Assembly (NCBI RefSeq): GCF_900105945.1
Contig: NZ_FNSO01000003.1
Location: 868,001 to 932,000 of the forward strand
Reading direction: 5' to 3'
DNA: 64,000 nt
From: Amycolatopsis tolypomycina
Lineage (GTDB): Bacteria > Actinomycetota > Actinomycetes > Mycobacteriales > Pseudonocardiaceae
Shown: positions 17,046-25,892 of the stretch, in pieces
Position numbering within the stretch: the stretch's first letter is position 1
Layout: each line of letters begins with the position of its first letter
Position numbers and translations under genes: made by a program
The notes under the pieces: model-generated
Databases searched by the model: none
The model's input: only the letters and a program-made list of their open reading frames with translations
Told to the model about the DNA's origin: nothing

Positions 17046-17597
17046 ATGACGATCGAGCCCGGCCGGGAGCAACAGTCGAATGCTGGTGACACGGTGACCG
17101 TCGTGGGCTGGACGTTCACCGTCAGCGGGGATGGCCGGCAAGCGGAGGTGCGTGCGCCAGGCGGAATCGTCGTGACGGCGGTCTCCGGCAGCACGGCGAC
17201 TCTGTCGCTTCCGGACGTCGAGCCGCCGTCCAACGGTCTTGATGCCGGGCCGCCCCCGAAATGGGACGTCGACCTCGCCGAGCTCATTCTGCGGCGTGCA
17301 CGTCCCGTCGGATCGGTTTTCATCCGGGCGTTGGTCGATCAGGGCGGGACTGCCACCGCCGAGAAGTTGCGGGAGCTGACCGGCCTCGATGCCTTGAACC
17401 AGGCCACCCAGACCCTGACGCAGGCCGCCAGTGCGGTGTTCTCCGAAGGCGACCGCCACCGACGCGGCCGATACTGGCGTCACTTCTTCGCCGCGCGCAC
17501 GCACCCCGACCAGCCACGTGGCCGTGTCTACGACTATCACCTGCCAGAGGAGTTGGTTCCACTCTTCGCGGACGCGCTTGTTCGTCTCGGTCGTTGA
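17046..17597 (+). CDS. Hypothetical protein (183 aa)
   Basis: Start ATG 17046 (MTIEPGREQQ). The N-terminal half is beta-rich (TVTVVGWTFTVSGDGRQAEV), the C-terminal half helical (TATAEKLRELTGLDALNQAT) and ends HLPEELVPLFADALVRLGR. A helix-turn-helix-like segment may lie around TAEKLRELTGL. No family recognised. It faces the toxin-immunity operon convergently. Confidence 0.5.
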   Translation: MTIEPGREQQSNAGDTVTVVGWTFTVSGDGRQAEVRAPGGIVVTAVSGSTATLSLPDVEPPSNGLDAGPPPKWDVDLAELILRRARPVGSVFIRALVDQGGTATAEKLRELTGLDALNQATQTLTQAASAVFSEGDRHRRGRYWRHFFAARTHPDQPRGRVYDYHLPEELVPLFADALVRLGR

Positions 17598-17801
17598 CCG
17601 GATCGTCGGGGCTCGGACTGGCAGCACGTGTGCACCTGCGACAGACAATTCCACAGTTGGCAAGATCGTGCCGAACTCAGATTCGGCAATATGTGCAGCT
17701 GATCCGAATTCGATGGATCAATCGCCAGCCCGCGAAACAGTTCGTCTGGTTTGGGGTTTCGCGAAGCGCACTATTGATCAATTCAGCGAAGGTTCGCGGA
17801 T

Positions 17802-18320
17802 CTACCTCGTCACGTCCAACAGCGGCGGGTCCTTGACCTCGAGGGTGTCGATGAGTGCGTCGAGACCGCCGGTCTGCGCTTGCTGGACTTCGGCGGCGGT
17901 GAGGGGGATGAGGGTGACGATCTGGATTCGGATGTCGCCGTTGTCGGTGACAGTGTTGAAGGCGTCGTCGAGGTAGGGGTGGCTGGCGGCGAGCAGGCCG
18001 TGGATGTTGGTGCGGTCGAGGATCGGTGCCTGGCTGGGGATCAGCTGCGGCACGAGGGGGCCGCGGTCGGTCTCGAGGATCTGTTCGAACATCGCAGTCA
18101 CCAGGTGCGCGGCTGCGCCGTCCTGGCCGGACAGGACCGAGCAGACGAGCTCCTGGGGCTTCAGCGCGGCGACGTCGAGGTCGGAGAGCCCGCGCGTGGC
18201 GAAGGAGACGTACTCCGGCCGCTCGTGCCGCCACAGCTGCACCCCACGGTCGAGCTGCCTGACCTGGGTGGCTGCGCCGAGGAAGCGGGTGAGGTGATCG
18301 CCGAGCTGGGGATGGGTCAT
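17802..18320 (-). CDS. Suppressor-of-fused (SUFU) domain immunity protein
   Basis: The 172-residue product begins MTHPQLGDHLTRFLG and shows SUFU features: a central PQELVCSVLSGQDG block and RIQIVTLIPLTAAEVQQAQT near the end. SUFU-domain proteins are a known immunity family of bacterial polymorphic toxins. Its ATG overlaps the ankyrin stop by ATGA, so both are made with the toxin from one transcript. It is the second distinct immunity candidate behind a single toxin. Confidence 0.8.
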   Translation of the reverse strand: MTHPQLGDHLTRFLGAATQVRQLDRGVQLWRHERPEYVSFATRGLSDLDVAALKPQELVCSVLSGQDGAAAHLVTAMFEQILETDRGPLVPQLIPSQAPILDRTNIHGLLAASHPYLDDAFNTVTDNGDIRIQIVTLIPLTAAEVQQAQTGGLDALIDTLEVKDPPLLDVTR

Positions 18321-18724
18321 GGGGTGAGCAGCTCCTGCAGATCCTCGGGGAACTCGAACTGGCCTTTGCTGCGATCGTGGGGTGTCCACCCGTGCATGTC
18401 CCCGGCGGTCTTGTCGGCGCCGCGGTCGAGCAAAAGCTTGATCATGGCGCCGTCGGTGCTTTGCCGCCACCGGCTGACCGCCAGGTGCAGCGGGGTGATG
18501 TCACGGTCGGCGCGGGCTTCGATGTCCGCACCGGCGTCGAGGAGCGCCGTGGCGGCGGCGAGCGCGCCGTTGTCGACGGCGAAGTGCAGCGGGGTGTAGC
18601 GGGCGCGCTGCTCGGGCAGGTCGACCGGGACTCCGGCGGCCAGCCGTTCGCGGATGGTGTCGGGGTCGTTGTTCATCGCGGCGTAGTGCAATGGGTCGCG
18701 TCCCTCGCGGTCCAGGTCGCTCAT
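18317..18724 (-). CDS. Ankyrin-repeat immunity protein
   Basis: The 135-residue product has about three ankyrin repeats (MSDLDREGRDPLHYAAMNND, TPLHFAVDNGALAAATALLDAG, TPLHLAVSRW, IKLLLDRGADK). It starts 56 bp after the toxin stop and overlaps the SUFU gene. Ankyrin proteins are recurrent immunity proteins for HNH-type toxins. It is a paralog of 14798-15232. It should act in the cytoplasm by binding the toxin nuclease domain. Confidence 0.82.
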   Translation of the reverse strand: MSDLDREGRDPLHYAAMNNDPDTIRERLAAGVPVDLPEQRARYTPLHFAVDNGALAAATALLDAGADIEARADRDITPLHLAVSRWRQSTDGAMIKLLLDRGADKTAGDMHGWTPHDRSKGQFEFPEDLQELLTP

Positions 18725-18780
18725 GTTCGTGTCCTCCCTTCCGTCCTTGGCATTCCCGTCGGTTCGACCGTACAACATGA

Positions 18781-20091
18781 TCACGGTGGTAGTTCGTACT
18801 TGTGGCTGCGGTTGGCGGCGCGGTCTTCGAGCCGGTATCGGGTGGATTGGTTCTGGTCTTCGATGACCCGTTGCCGGTCGTAGCCGCCGGCTTCGGCTTC
18901 CTGCTTGTAGCGCCACCATTCCTGGCCCGGCCGGTGCCCCATGTCGTACGTGCCGGGCTTGGGGACGGTCATGCCGTTCGGGTCGGGTTTGCCGGTGTCG
19001 GGGTTGACCTTGGTCAGGCTGCCGTCGGGGTTGTGTTCGGCGGGGATGATCTTGCCGGAGGCTTCGCATTCGAAGCCCTGCCCGTCGGGGGTGCGGGTCG
19101 CGTCGCGGATGACGGCGCGTTCGGTGCTCGCGCGGAGTTTGACCCGGTTGCGGGTGGGTTCGTAGATCGGCCGCGGCGCCGGCGTGGGTGGCTCGTCGGG
19201 GCCATGGTGTCCGTCGGGTTTCGGTTCGCCGTCGCCGGGTTCGTGCCGGCCGGCGCGTTCGCGCAGGAGCTTGCCGCCGCCGAAGGTGGCGAGACCGACC
19301 AGCATTTCGCCGGTGACCTTGCCCAGGGCGCGGTCGCCGCGGCCGTTGGCCCAGTCGTCCCAGGCCACCATCTCCTTGAACGTGTCGACGGGGTGGGTGA
19401 TGTTGTGCGCCATCGCCGCGACGGTTTCGGCGGGATCGGATACCAGGGTGTAGAGGGCTTCACCGGCGCCCTTGATGCTGTCCCAGATGCCGCCGTAGAA
19501 GTTGGCGTCGGATTGCTTGCGTGAGTCCTGGGGTGCGAGCGCGGCCTCGGCGCGCAGGGCCTCGGCGCAGCGGTCGCCTTCGCCGGTGACCTGCTGGCGG
19601 GCCCGGGCGAGCATGTCTCGGGCTGCCTGGCGCTGGGCTTCGCCGGGGTCGGTGAACGGCGGAGCCTGCACGACGGTGGGGTCGCCGTGCTCGGCGTTCG
19701 CGCGGGTGCGCGTGTCGGCGTCGGCGACCGCGCGGTCGTGATCGGCCTGGGCCTGGCGGGTGGCGGTGTCGCCCTGCTGCCACAGGGCGATGGCTTCGGC
19801 GGCCTGGCCTTGGGCCCAGTTCAGGCAGTTGGCGAAGTCGGTCAGGGCGAGGGCGGCGTTGTCCAGGGAGTCCCCGGCGCCGATCCAGCGGGGGATCTCG
19901 GTCTGGTGGTCCTCGTGGAACTTGTCCGCGGCCGGGCCGCGCCAGGCGCCGGTGTCGATCCGTTTCAGCGCGTCGCCGGCGGTGTTGGCGTCGCGGGCGC
20001 GTTCGTGCAGGACCCGCGCGTTCTCGAACACCGCGTCCGGATCCCCCGGAATCAGGGCCTTCGGGTCGGTGGTCTGGCCGAGCTCCGGCAC
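18781..20091 (-). CDS. WXG-headed polymorphic toxin with C-terminal GH-E/HNH nuclease domain
   Basis: The 436-residue product has a helical N-terminus with a WxG motif near residue 49 (GAWRGPAADKFHEDH), as in type VII (ESX) substrates, a long helical middle and a Pro-rich linker (about 275-310). The C-terminal 100 residues contain YDMGHRPGQEWWRYKQEAEA and NRSHKYE, the GH-E class of the HNH/Endo VII superfamily. It would be exported by a type VII system and kill rivals by cleaving nucleic acid. Upstream are a WXG partner and an SseB-like gene, downstream two immunity genes. No ESX core gene lies in the window. Confidence 0.88.
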   Translation of the reverse strand: MPELGQTTDPKALIPGDPDAVFENARVLHERARDANTAGDALKRIDTGAWRGPAADKFHEDHQTEIPRWIGAGDSLDNAALALTDFANCLNWAQGQAAEAIALWQQGDTATRQAQADHDRAVADADTRTRANAEHGDPTVVQAPPFTDPGEAQRQAARDMLARARQQVTGEGDRCAEALRAEAALAPQDSRKQSDANFYGGIWDSIKGAGEALYTLVSDPAETVAAMAHNITHPVDTFKEMVAWDDWANGRGDRALGKVTGEMLVGLATFGGGKLLRERAGRHEPGDGEPKPDGHHGPDEPPTPAPRPIYEPTRNRVKLRASTERAVIRDATRTPDGQGFECEASGKIIPAEHNPDGSLTKVNPDTGKPDPNGMTVPKPGTYDMGHRPGQEWWRYKQEAEAGGYDRQRVIEDQNQSTRYRLEDRAANRSHKYELPP

Positions 20092-20092
20092 G

Positions 20093-20443
20093 TTAGTTCC
20101 CTCCGAGCATCGGCGGATCGGGGGTTACGGAGTCCCAGCCGGGATCCTCCTTCATTGCCGCGGTGTTGTCGTGCTCGACCGTCCGGTAGGCCTTCGCGGC
20201 CTTACCGAGGAGGTCACCGAGGTCGCCGGCGCGGTCGGACAGAGCGTCCAGCCCGACGCTCCACCGGCCGCAGAACTCGCCCAGCGCACCGTGCACCCCG
20301 TCATGGCCGTAGAGCGGCGGCTCCCCGCACAGGCCCCGCAGTTCGAAGCTGTTCTGGTCGTGCACGATCTCGGCCATGCTCGTCGACGCGCTCTCCAGCG
20401 CATCGATCTCTACGTGAAACCCTGGACCATCCACGCGGTCCAC
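20093..20443 (-). CDS. WXG100/ESX-like partner protein
   Basis: The 116-residue helical protein ends 1 bp before the toxin start. The WXG region is WSVGLDALSDRAGDLGDLLG, flanked by a helix on each side (HVEIDALESASTSMAEIVHD before it). The size and position match small partners that pair with WXG-headed toxins for ESX export. Confidence 0.75.
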   Translation of the reverse strand: MDRVDGPGFHVEIDALESASTSMAEIVHDQNSFELRGLCGEPPLYGHDGVHGALGEFCGRWSVGLDALSDRAGDLGDLLGKAAKAYRTVEHDNTAAMKEDPGWDSVTPDPPMLGGN

Positions 20444-20468
20444 CCCTCCCCGTTGTTCCCCAGTTTGA

Positions 20469-20921
20469 TCAGGTCGCGGTGACGGTGCGTCTGCTCGTCG
20501 CTTGCGCCCACGCCCGGGTGATCAGATCCGGGGGTGCCATCCGGGCGAGCACCGGGAACCGGTGCTCGTCGTCCGGGTCGATCATGACCCCGATGCCAGG
20601 GGGTACGAGTTCGAGCAGGTCGGCGCCGGTGGTGGCGAAGTAGTCGCAGGCACCCACGTGATGGGCCAGCCGGGGCAGCGTCGAGAACGCCACCAGCCAC
20701 GACCCGCGGTCACCCAGGTCGACGACCAGCAGGCGGCCCGGCTCGGCCGGGCGCTGCACGTAGACGCGAGCACCAGCGAAGGTGTCCATGAAGTCGGTCG
20801 CGCCGCGGACGCCACTCCAGACGTCCCGAGCGACCTGCGCCAGACGCGACTCAGCCTCCCCCTGGTCGCGATCCACACCCGGCACGGTACTCACCGTAAC
20901 CGCCTCGATCAACTGGCTCAC
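20469..20921 (-). CDS. SseB-like N-terminal domain protein
   Basis: The 150-residue product has the SseB-type pattern ARVYVQRPAEPGRLLVVDLG, GSWLVAFSTLPRLAHHVG and LLELVPPGIGVMIDPDDEHR, ending in a helix. Such domains are frequent in ESX-linked loci of actinomycetes, with unknown biochemical role. It is 6 bp downstream of a small membrane gene and upstream of the WXG partner, so it belongs to the toxin operon. Confidence 0.75.
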   Translation of the reverse strand: MSQLIEAVTVSTVPGVDRDQGEAESRLAQVARDVWSGVRGATDFMDTFAGARVYVQRPAEPGRLLVVDLGDRGSWLVAFSTLPRLAHHVGACDYFATTGADLLELVPPGIGVMIDPDDEHRFPVLARMAPPDLITRAWAQATSRRTVTAT

Positions 20922-20927
20922 CGCTGA

Positions 20928-21224
20928 TCACCCAGACGCCGGAGTCGCGTGTGTCGACCAAGCGACGTCGGCCTGTGTTGCTCGACGGTAGGCGGCGCGG
21001 GCGGCGGCGACGGGATCACGCAGGTGGGCGCTGGTGTCCGGATTGCAGTCGAGCGGATGACGTGGGTCCGGGCGTCGGAAGCGGTTCCGAGGTGGCGGCG
21101 GGCGGTCTGCGGCACGACGAGCGTTGTGCAGGTACAGACCGAGCGCCGCGCTAGTCGCGAGCACGACCAACATCCCGAGGGCAGCGACGATCGCGGCGAG
21201 ACTGAGCCAGAACCACGCACTCAC
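20928..21224 (-). CDS. Single-span membrane protein of the toxin operon (98 aa)
   Basis: Start GTG 21224, with AAAGGAG six bases upstream. The first 30 residues are a membrane helix (WFWLSLAAIVAALGMLVVLA), followed by an Arg/Pro-rich cytoplasmic tail (RRAADRPPPPRNRFRRPDPR). No family recognised. Its position before the SseB-like gene suggests a role in export or regulation of the toxin operon. Confidence 0.6.
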   Translation of the reverse strand: MSAWFWLSLAAIVAALGMLVVLATSAALGLYLHNARRAADRPPPPRNRFRRPDPRHPLDCNPDTSAHLRDPVAAARAAYRRATQADVAWSTHATPASG

Positions 21225-21434
21225 CCACTCTCCTTTCCTTTGGGTGACTGGGTCGTTGAGCAGGACCGGGAGCGCGCGGTGGCCGTTGGAGGTCAGGCGT
21301 CCGGCGAGCCCGCGCGGTGCGCTGTAAGGCGCATGCAGCCCACTCTCCGTGCCGTAGTGGCCGGAGCGGCGGCGTCCCGTGGCCGCGCTCCACTCGTGCA
21401 GGCGGCCCGGAAGTTGCCAGCTGAACATCTGTTT

Positions 21435-22010
21435 CTAGTACCGAAGGGGTGCGATGACTCCGGCTGCGAGCTGTCTCGCTTTGCCGCAGGAGGTGGCGAT
21501 GGGTTCGCCGGAGCGGCCGTTGAACAGGATCCCGATTCCTTGGCTCTGTGCGATGTCGACGATCATCTGGCACGAGGTGAAGGACCCGTCGGTGCCGGTG
21601 CTCAGCACCCATTCGCCGGCGGGATACCCGTCGAGGGACGTGGTCGTGACCCCGCTGCCGGGTCCTGTGACGAGGTGGAGCGGCCGGGTTGTTGGGTAGA
21701 ACCGGACTTCGGCCGCTGCGGTCAGGTGCGGGCCGCTGGAGAGGCGGCATTGAGCCTGGCCGCCTGCGCCGGGAAGGACCGTGTCGTGCGCGTCTTCGCG
21801 CTCGGCCACGCCGAGCCCTGCAGTCAACTCGGTGGGTACCCCGGAACAGGGCGCGGCGAGGTAACGTGAGACGTCCAGCGGAGCCGCGGTGACCGGGACA
21901 GGTGCCGCTGAGCCGCTCGGCGTGGGCGGTTCGTTCGGGCTTGTGCAGGCTGCGGTGACCAGGGCGACCGCGAGGCCGGCCAGCGGGGCGTAGCGGATCG
22001 GGTTAGCCAT
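21435..22010 (-). CDS. DUF3558-type secreted lipoprotein
   Basis: The 191-residue product has a lipoprotein signal with lipobox (VALVTAACTSPN; Cys at about residue 22), a Pro/Ser/Thr-rich spacer and the DUF3558 layout: PLDVSRYLAAPCSGVPTELT, a central cysteine and MIVDIAQSQGIGILFNG near the end. DUF3558 lipoproteins are surface proteins frequent in Pseudonocardiaceae near ESX loci. The upstream gene stop overlaps its start by 8 bp. Confidence 0.82.
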   Translation of the reverse strand: MANPIRYAPLAGLAVALVTAACTSPNEPPTPSGSAAPVPVTAAPLDVSRYLAAPCSGVPTELTAGLGVAEREDAHDTVLPGAGGQAQCRLSSGPHLTAAAEVRFYPTTRPLHLVTGPGSGVTTTSLDGYPAGEWVLSTGTDGSFTSCQMIVDIAQSQGIGILFNGRSGEPIATSCGKARQLAAGVIAPLRY

Positions 22011-22686
22011 CGAGGCGCCTCCGGATCGAGTGTGGGGGCCGGGTGACTGTCAGGTCGCGGCTGAACGCGCGCGCGTGGGCAAGGGCCCTGGTGGGGGCTC
22101 CTTTCTCGCCTGGCCGGGGTAGGGCCTGCAGACGTGCGGCGATCTCGGTCAGCGTGCCCGCGTGGCGCCAGACGGTGGCGCCATCGGCGTCGTACTGCTC
22201 ACCGATCGCGAATGCCGCGCTGGTGAACATCACGATGCGGTGCCCGTGGTGCGTAGTGGTCTCCACGTCGGTGGTCTCGTAGTCGCCGTGGTAGGCCAGC
22301 GTGCCGTTGACGAGCTCGCTGCTCCACTGCGCGCGGTCATCGCCGGTGACGAGCTCGGCCAGCGCGGCGTACGCCTGGCGTTCCTCGCCACCCGAGCCGA
22401 GGCGGGCAACGGATGTCAGCACGTTTAGACCCGCGGAACCTGGCGCGTCGGTACCTGGCAGATCGCCGAGGTGCCAGGCCGCCTGGGTGAACCAGTCCGA
22501 CACGTTGCTGGCGAGGCGAGTGATCGGGCATCCGTGGCCGCGGTGGTCCACACGGACAACGAATCGCCAGTCGTCTCCGTTGAACTCCGCGGTGGCCTGC
22601 ACCCGGACGCCGACGCGGCGACGCCGAGGCCGAACTCGGTGGAGCACTGTGCATTCTGTCCCGGGGGCCAGCCGTGGGGGCCGCAT
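22003..22686 (-). CDS. Hypothetical protein upstream of the DUF3558 lipoprotein
   Basis: Clear coding character over EFNGDDWRFVVRVDHRGHG, WFTQAAWHLGDLPG and TEIAARLQALPRPG, but no recognised family. ATG 22686 is a conservative choice; coding-like sequence extends perhaps 35 codons further upstream (VGEHRAVRAAVAELRRLG). The overlap with the lipoprotein gene indicates co-expression with the ESX toxin operon. Confidence 0.5.
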   Translation of the reverse strand: MRPPRLAPGTECTVLHRVRPRRRRVGVRVQATAEFNGDDWRFVVRVDHRGHGCPITRLASNVSDWFTQAAWHLGDLPGTDAPGSAGLNVLTSVARLGSGGEERQAYAALAELVTGDDRAQWSSELVNGTLAYHGDYETTDVETTTHHGHRIVMFTSAAFAIGEQYDADGATVWRHAGTLTEIAARLQALPRPGEKGAPTRALAHARAFSRDLTVTRPPHSIRRRLDG

Positions 22687-23023
22687 CGGCTCCAGCTGAC
22701 CGTGGTGGCAGCTGAGCGACCGCACGTGGACCTCGGTGACGCAGCCGAGCCGACGTAGCTCGGCGACCGCGGCGCGGACCGCCCGGTGCTCGCCGACCGT
22801 GTCCGCGGGTGGTGGCGGGCTCCCGCAGGACGTCACGCGGCGGCTCGTCGACTCGCGATGGATCACCTGGCACCTCGCCCCGCAGCCGATCGTCCGGTAG
22901 CCACGCAGCCAGCGGCTGTGCTGGTGTCCTGCCTGGTCCGGCCTGATTTCCACCGTCCGCGCGACACGCGTACGGCGGTGATCACGAACGGTCGCCTGGT
23001 TGGTGTCGCGTTCACTGTTGCGT

Positions 23024-23623
23024 TCACTCGGGGAGCCTCAGCAGAGGGTGATCGACCAGTGGTGTAGCGCGCGTCGCGTAATTGTCGAACCGTGTGACGA
23101 GTTTGTCCCTGCGGGTCGCGTCGACCTGCACGAGCTCATTTTCTGTGTCCTCGAAGGCCACGACGTCGCCAGCGACGGTGAACAGCGAGAAGGACGTCTC
23201 CATTCCGTAGTAAAACCCGTCCATGACCTTGCTGGGTGCCCGCCCTGACAAATGAAGGTCTCGTGCTCGTGCGTGCTGGTTCATCATGATCGTGTCCGAG
23301 CCGGCCGGCCGTCGCAGGACCGACGCATCGACGATGAGAGATGCTTCCAGGCCTCCGTTGAGGTACGCCGCGCGGCGCATCGCGCGGGCTGCGATGGCGT
23401 GCTGGATCTTGTCGGCGGTGAAGCTGTCGCCGTATGAACGCAGGACGGCCTCCGCGTAGTCGGGCTCCTGGACCGGGGTGGGAAATGCGGAAGCGCTAAA
23501 TATGCGTGCGCTTGTTGCGTGGGCTTCGACTTCGAAAAGCGCGATGACCGCCGCCGGAAATACTTTCCGGTATGCGTTCCACCATTCGCCGAGTCCTTCC
23601 CTTCTGGCGTGGTCGTGCGTCAT
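23024..23623 (-). CDS. DUF5753 (Scr1-type) domain protein lacking the usual HTH
   Basis: The 199-residue product matches the effector-like C-terminal DUF5753 domain of Scr1-type actinomycete regulators (FEVEAHATSARIFSASAFPT, PVQEPDYAEAVLRSY, MRRAAYL, VDASVLRRPAGS, FSLFTVAGDVVAFED). Such proteins normally carry an N-terminal XRE helix-turn-helix; here ATG 23623 with AAAGGA upstream starts directly at the domain. It follows the NB-ARC gene by 13 bp. It may act as a stand-alone ligand- or protein-binding module. Confidence 0.7.
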   Translation of the reverse strand: MTHDHARREGLGEWWNAYRKVFPAAVIALFEVEAHATSARIFSASAFPTPVQEPDYAEAVLRSYGDSFTADKIQHAIAARAMRRAAYLNGGLEASLIVDASVLRRPAGSDTIMMNQHARARDLHLSGRAPSKVMDGFYYGMETSFSLFTVAGDVVAFEDTENELVQVDATRRDKLVTRFDNYATRATPLVDHPLLRLPE

Positions 23624-23636
23624 GATGATCCTTTCG

Positions 23637-25892
23637 TCAAATTCCGCCGTCGCCGGATGTCCCGTTGTGTGCCGATGCTTGTTGCGGCGCACGAGATCCG
23701 TGGTCGAGGGCTGCCAGTGCCTTCTGAGCCTTGTCCAGTGCTGCCCCGCCGAGGTCGTGAAGAAGCTCGATTGCCTCGGTCAGGTAGGCGCGGGCCTGAT
23801 CGGGGTTGCTGTCGTGTGCGGCGACCTCGGCAAGGGCAAGCAGCACGCTCGCCTCGTAGACCGCCGAGCCCGTTCGGCCGAGCACGCGGCGCGCCATCTG
23901 CAGGCGTTCAATGGCCGCGTCCTGACGTCCGGCCAGCGCGTCGATCCGAGCCAACCCGAGAGCGACGCGGGCGACGTCCTTGTCGTCGCCGATTGCGGTC
24001 AGCATCTCCAGTGCGGTCTGCAGATGTGGTTCCGCCTCGAGCTCGCGGCCGGCCTGCAGCAGCGCGTCGCCGATGCGGCTGTGCCGCGATGCGACGCCCC
24101 GGTCGATGCCGAGATCCGCTTCGATATGCATGCTCGCGGTGAAGTGCTTGATCGCGGTGTCGACGTCGCCGCGGGCCTGCGCCACTCTGCCGAGCAGGTC
24201 CAGCGCGGCGGATTCGGTGCGGCGGTCCTCGGCGTGACGTGCCAGTTCCAACGCGTGCCGGACTTCGGTCTCGGCCTGCGGCAGCTGCCCCAGGTCCAGG
24301 TATGCCCGTCCGCGCTGGTAGCGCAGCCGGGACTCGGCGACCTTGTTCCGGCAGCGTTGCGCCGCGGTGATCCCGAGCTGGTGCGAGCGCAGCCATTCCG
24401 GGAAGGGCTTGCGGTAGAGCATCAGCTCCCAGAGCGCCTCGCACAGCTGCCACGCCAGTTCGTCGTGCCGGTCGGCGACCGCCTCCTCCAGCACGGCCAG
24501 CACGTTCGGCAGCTCTCGGTGCAGCCAGTCCAGAGCGGCGGCGTCGGAGTCGAACCGGACCGGCTCGCCTGCCAGCTCGTCGGCGACGGGGCTGACTCGC
24601 CAGCGCACCGGGATCACGACCAGGTTCGCCCGGGTCATTTCCCGCAGGTACCACGCGGCGGCGCGGGGGACGACCTCGAGCCGGTCCCGGTCGGGGGCGG
24701 GTTGGGCGCGCGCGTGCAGCCGGACCAGATCGTGGAAGCGGTACCGGTCGAGGGCGACCTCCTCGAGCAGGCTCGCGTCGACCAGGACCTGCAGCGCCAC
24801 GGCCACCTCATGCTCGGCCAGCCCGGACACCGCGGCCGCCACGTCGATCCCGAACTCGGGCGCGGGGAGCGAACCCAGGCACCGGTACAGGTCAGCCGCA
24901 TACGATTGCAGGTTGCGGTAGGACCAGTCGAACAGCGCCGTCACCGAATCCTCCGGAGCGGACAGGCGCGACAGGGCCGCCAGCCGCGACCGCTCGTCCC
25001 GCAGCCGCGCCACGACCTCGGACACCGACCACGTCGGTCTGGTCACCAGCCGGGCCGCGGCCACCCGCAGCGCGATCGGGAACAGCCCGCACAGCTGCGC
25101 CAACTCGGCCGTGGCGTCCGGCTCATCAGCGGCTCGCTCGCCGATCAACTCCTCGAGCAGCGCCACCGCGGCGGCCTCGGGCAGCGGCGGGACCTGCACG
25201 AGCTGGGCGCCGTCGGCGAACAGGCCGTCGAGCCGCAGCCGGCTGGTCACCACCACGACGGATCGGGTTGAGGTGGGGATCAGCGGCCGGACCTGCTCGG
25301 CCGAGGCCGCGTTGTCCAGCACCACCAGCATGAGCAGTTGCCGTCCGGCGGTGATCGTCCGGTACAGGGTTACCTGTTCGGCCACGGTGGCCGGAACGTG
25401 CCGTGGTTCGACGCCCAGCGCGCGCAGGAACCGGCCGAGCGCGTCGACCGGCGCCACGGTGGTGTCGGGGGAGAAGCCGCGCAGGTCGACGTAGAGCTGG
25501 CCGTCCGGGAACCGTTCCGTGTGCCGGTTCGCCCACATCACAGCCAGCGCCGTCTTACCCACGCCCCCGGGACCGACCACCACCGCCACGCTGGCCCGAG
25601 ATCCCGACCCGCGGCCGTGGAGATCCATCAGCGCGTCCAGATCAGCGAGCTCAGCGCCGCGGCTGACGAAAAACGCCGGCACGGGCGGCAGCTGGCGCGG
25701 ACTGCCCGGATGTCGGTCCGCTGGACGCGGCCCGCCGTCGGCGTGTCGGTCGGACACCTTCCCGGCCGCGTCAGGCGGCTCGGCCGACGGCGTGCTGGCG
25801 TTGGAATCCGTTTCGTGCGACGGGTCGCGGCGGCCGACGCACTTCTCCGCCGCGGCAGACGAGCCGTCTCCGAGTCCGTCGACGTTGGTCAC
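23637..25892 (-). CDS. NB-ARC ATPase with C-terminal TPR array (AfsR-like, no SARP domain)
   Basis: The product (751 residues from GTG 25892, overlapping the methyltransferase stop as GTGA) starts with a disordered segment, then an NB-ARC domain with Walker A (VVGPGGVGKTALAVMWANRH), Walker B-like LLMLVVLDNA, a GLPL-like LFPIALRVAAARL and a winged-helix region. A TPR array fills the C-terminal 300 residues (YLDLGQLPQAETEVRHALEL and similar units). It resembles the ATPase and sensor parts of AfsR but lacks a DNA-binding head. It may be a STAND signalling ATPase working with the adjacent methyltransferase and DUF5753 protein. Confidence 0.82.
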   Translation of the reverse strand: MTNVDGLGDGSSAAAEKCVGRRDPSHETDSNASTPSAEPPDAAGKVSDRHADGGPRPADRHPGSPRQLPPVPAFFVSRGAELADLDALMDLHGRGSGSRASVAVVVGPGGVGKTALAVMWANRHTERFPDGQLYVDLRGFSPDTTVAPVDALGRFLRALGVEPRHVPATVAEQVTLYRTITAGRQLLMLVVLDNAASAEQVRPLIPTSTRSVVVVTSRLRLDGLFADGAQLVQVPPLPEAAAVALLEELIGERAADEPDATAELAQLCGLFPIALRVAAARLVTRPTWSVSEVVARLRDERSRLAALSRLSAPEDSVTALFDWSYRNLQSYAADLYRCLGSLPAPEFGIDVAAAVSGLAEHEVAVALQVLVDASLLEEVALDRYRFHDLVRLHARAQPAPDRDRLEVVPRAAAWYLREMTRANLVVIPVRWRVSPVADELAGEPVRFDSDAAALDWLHRELPNVLAVLEEAVADRHDELAWQLCEALWELMLYRKPFPEWLRSHQLGITAAQRCRNKVAESRLRYQRGRAYLDLGQLPQAETEVRHALELARHAEDRRTESAALDLLGRVAQARGDVDTAIKHFTASMHIEADLGIDRGVASRHSRIGDALLQAGRELEAEPHLQTALEMLTAIGDDKDVARVALGLARIDALAGRQDAAIERLQMARRVLGRTGSAVYEASVLLALAEVAAHDSNPDQARAYLTEAIELLHDLGGAALDKAQKALAALDHGSRAPQQASAHNGTSGDGGI

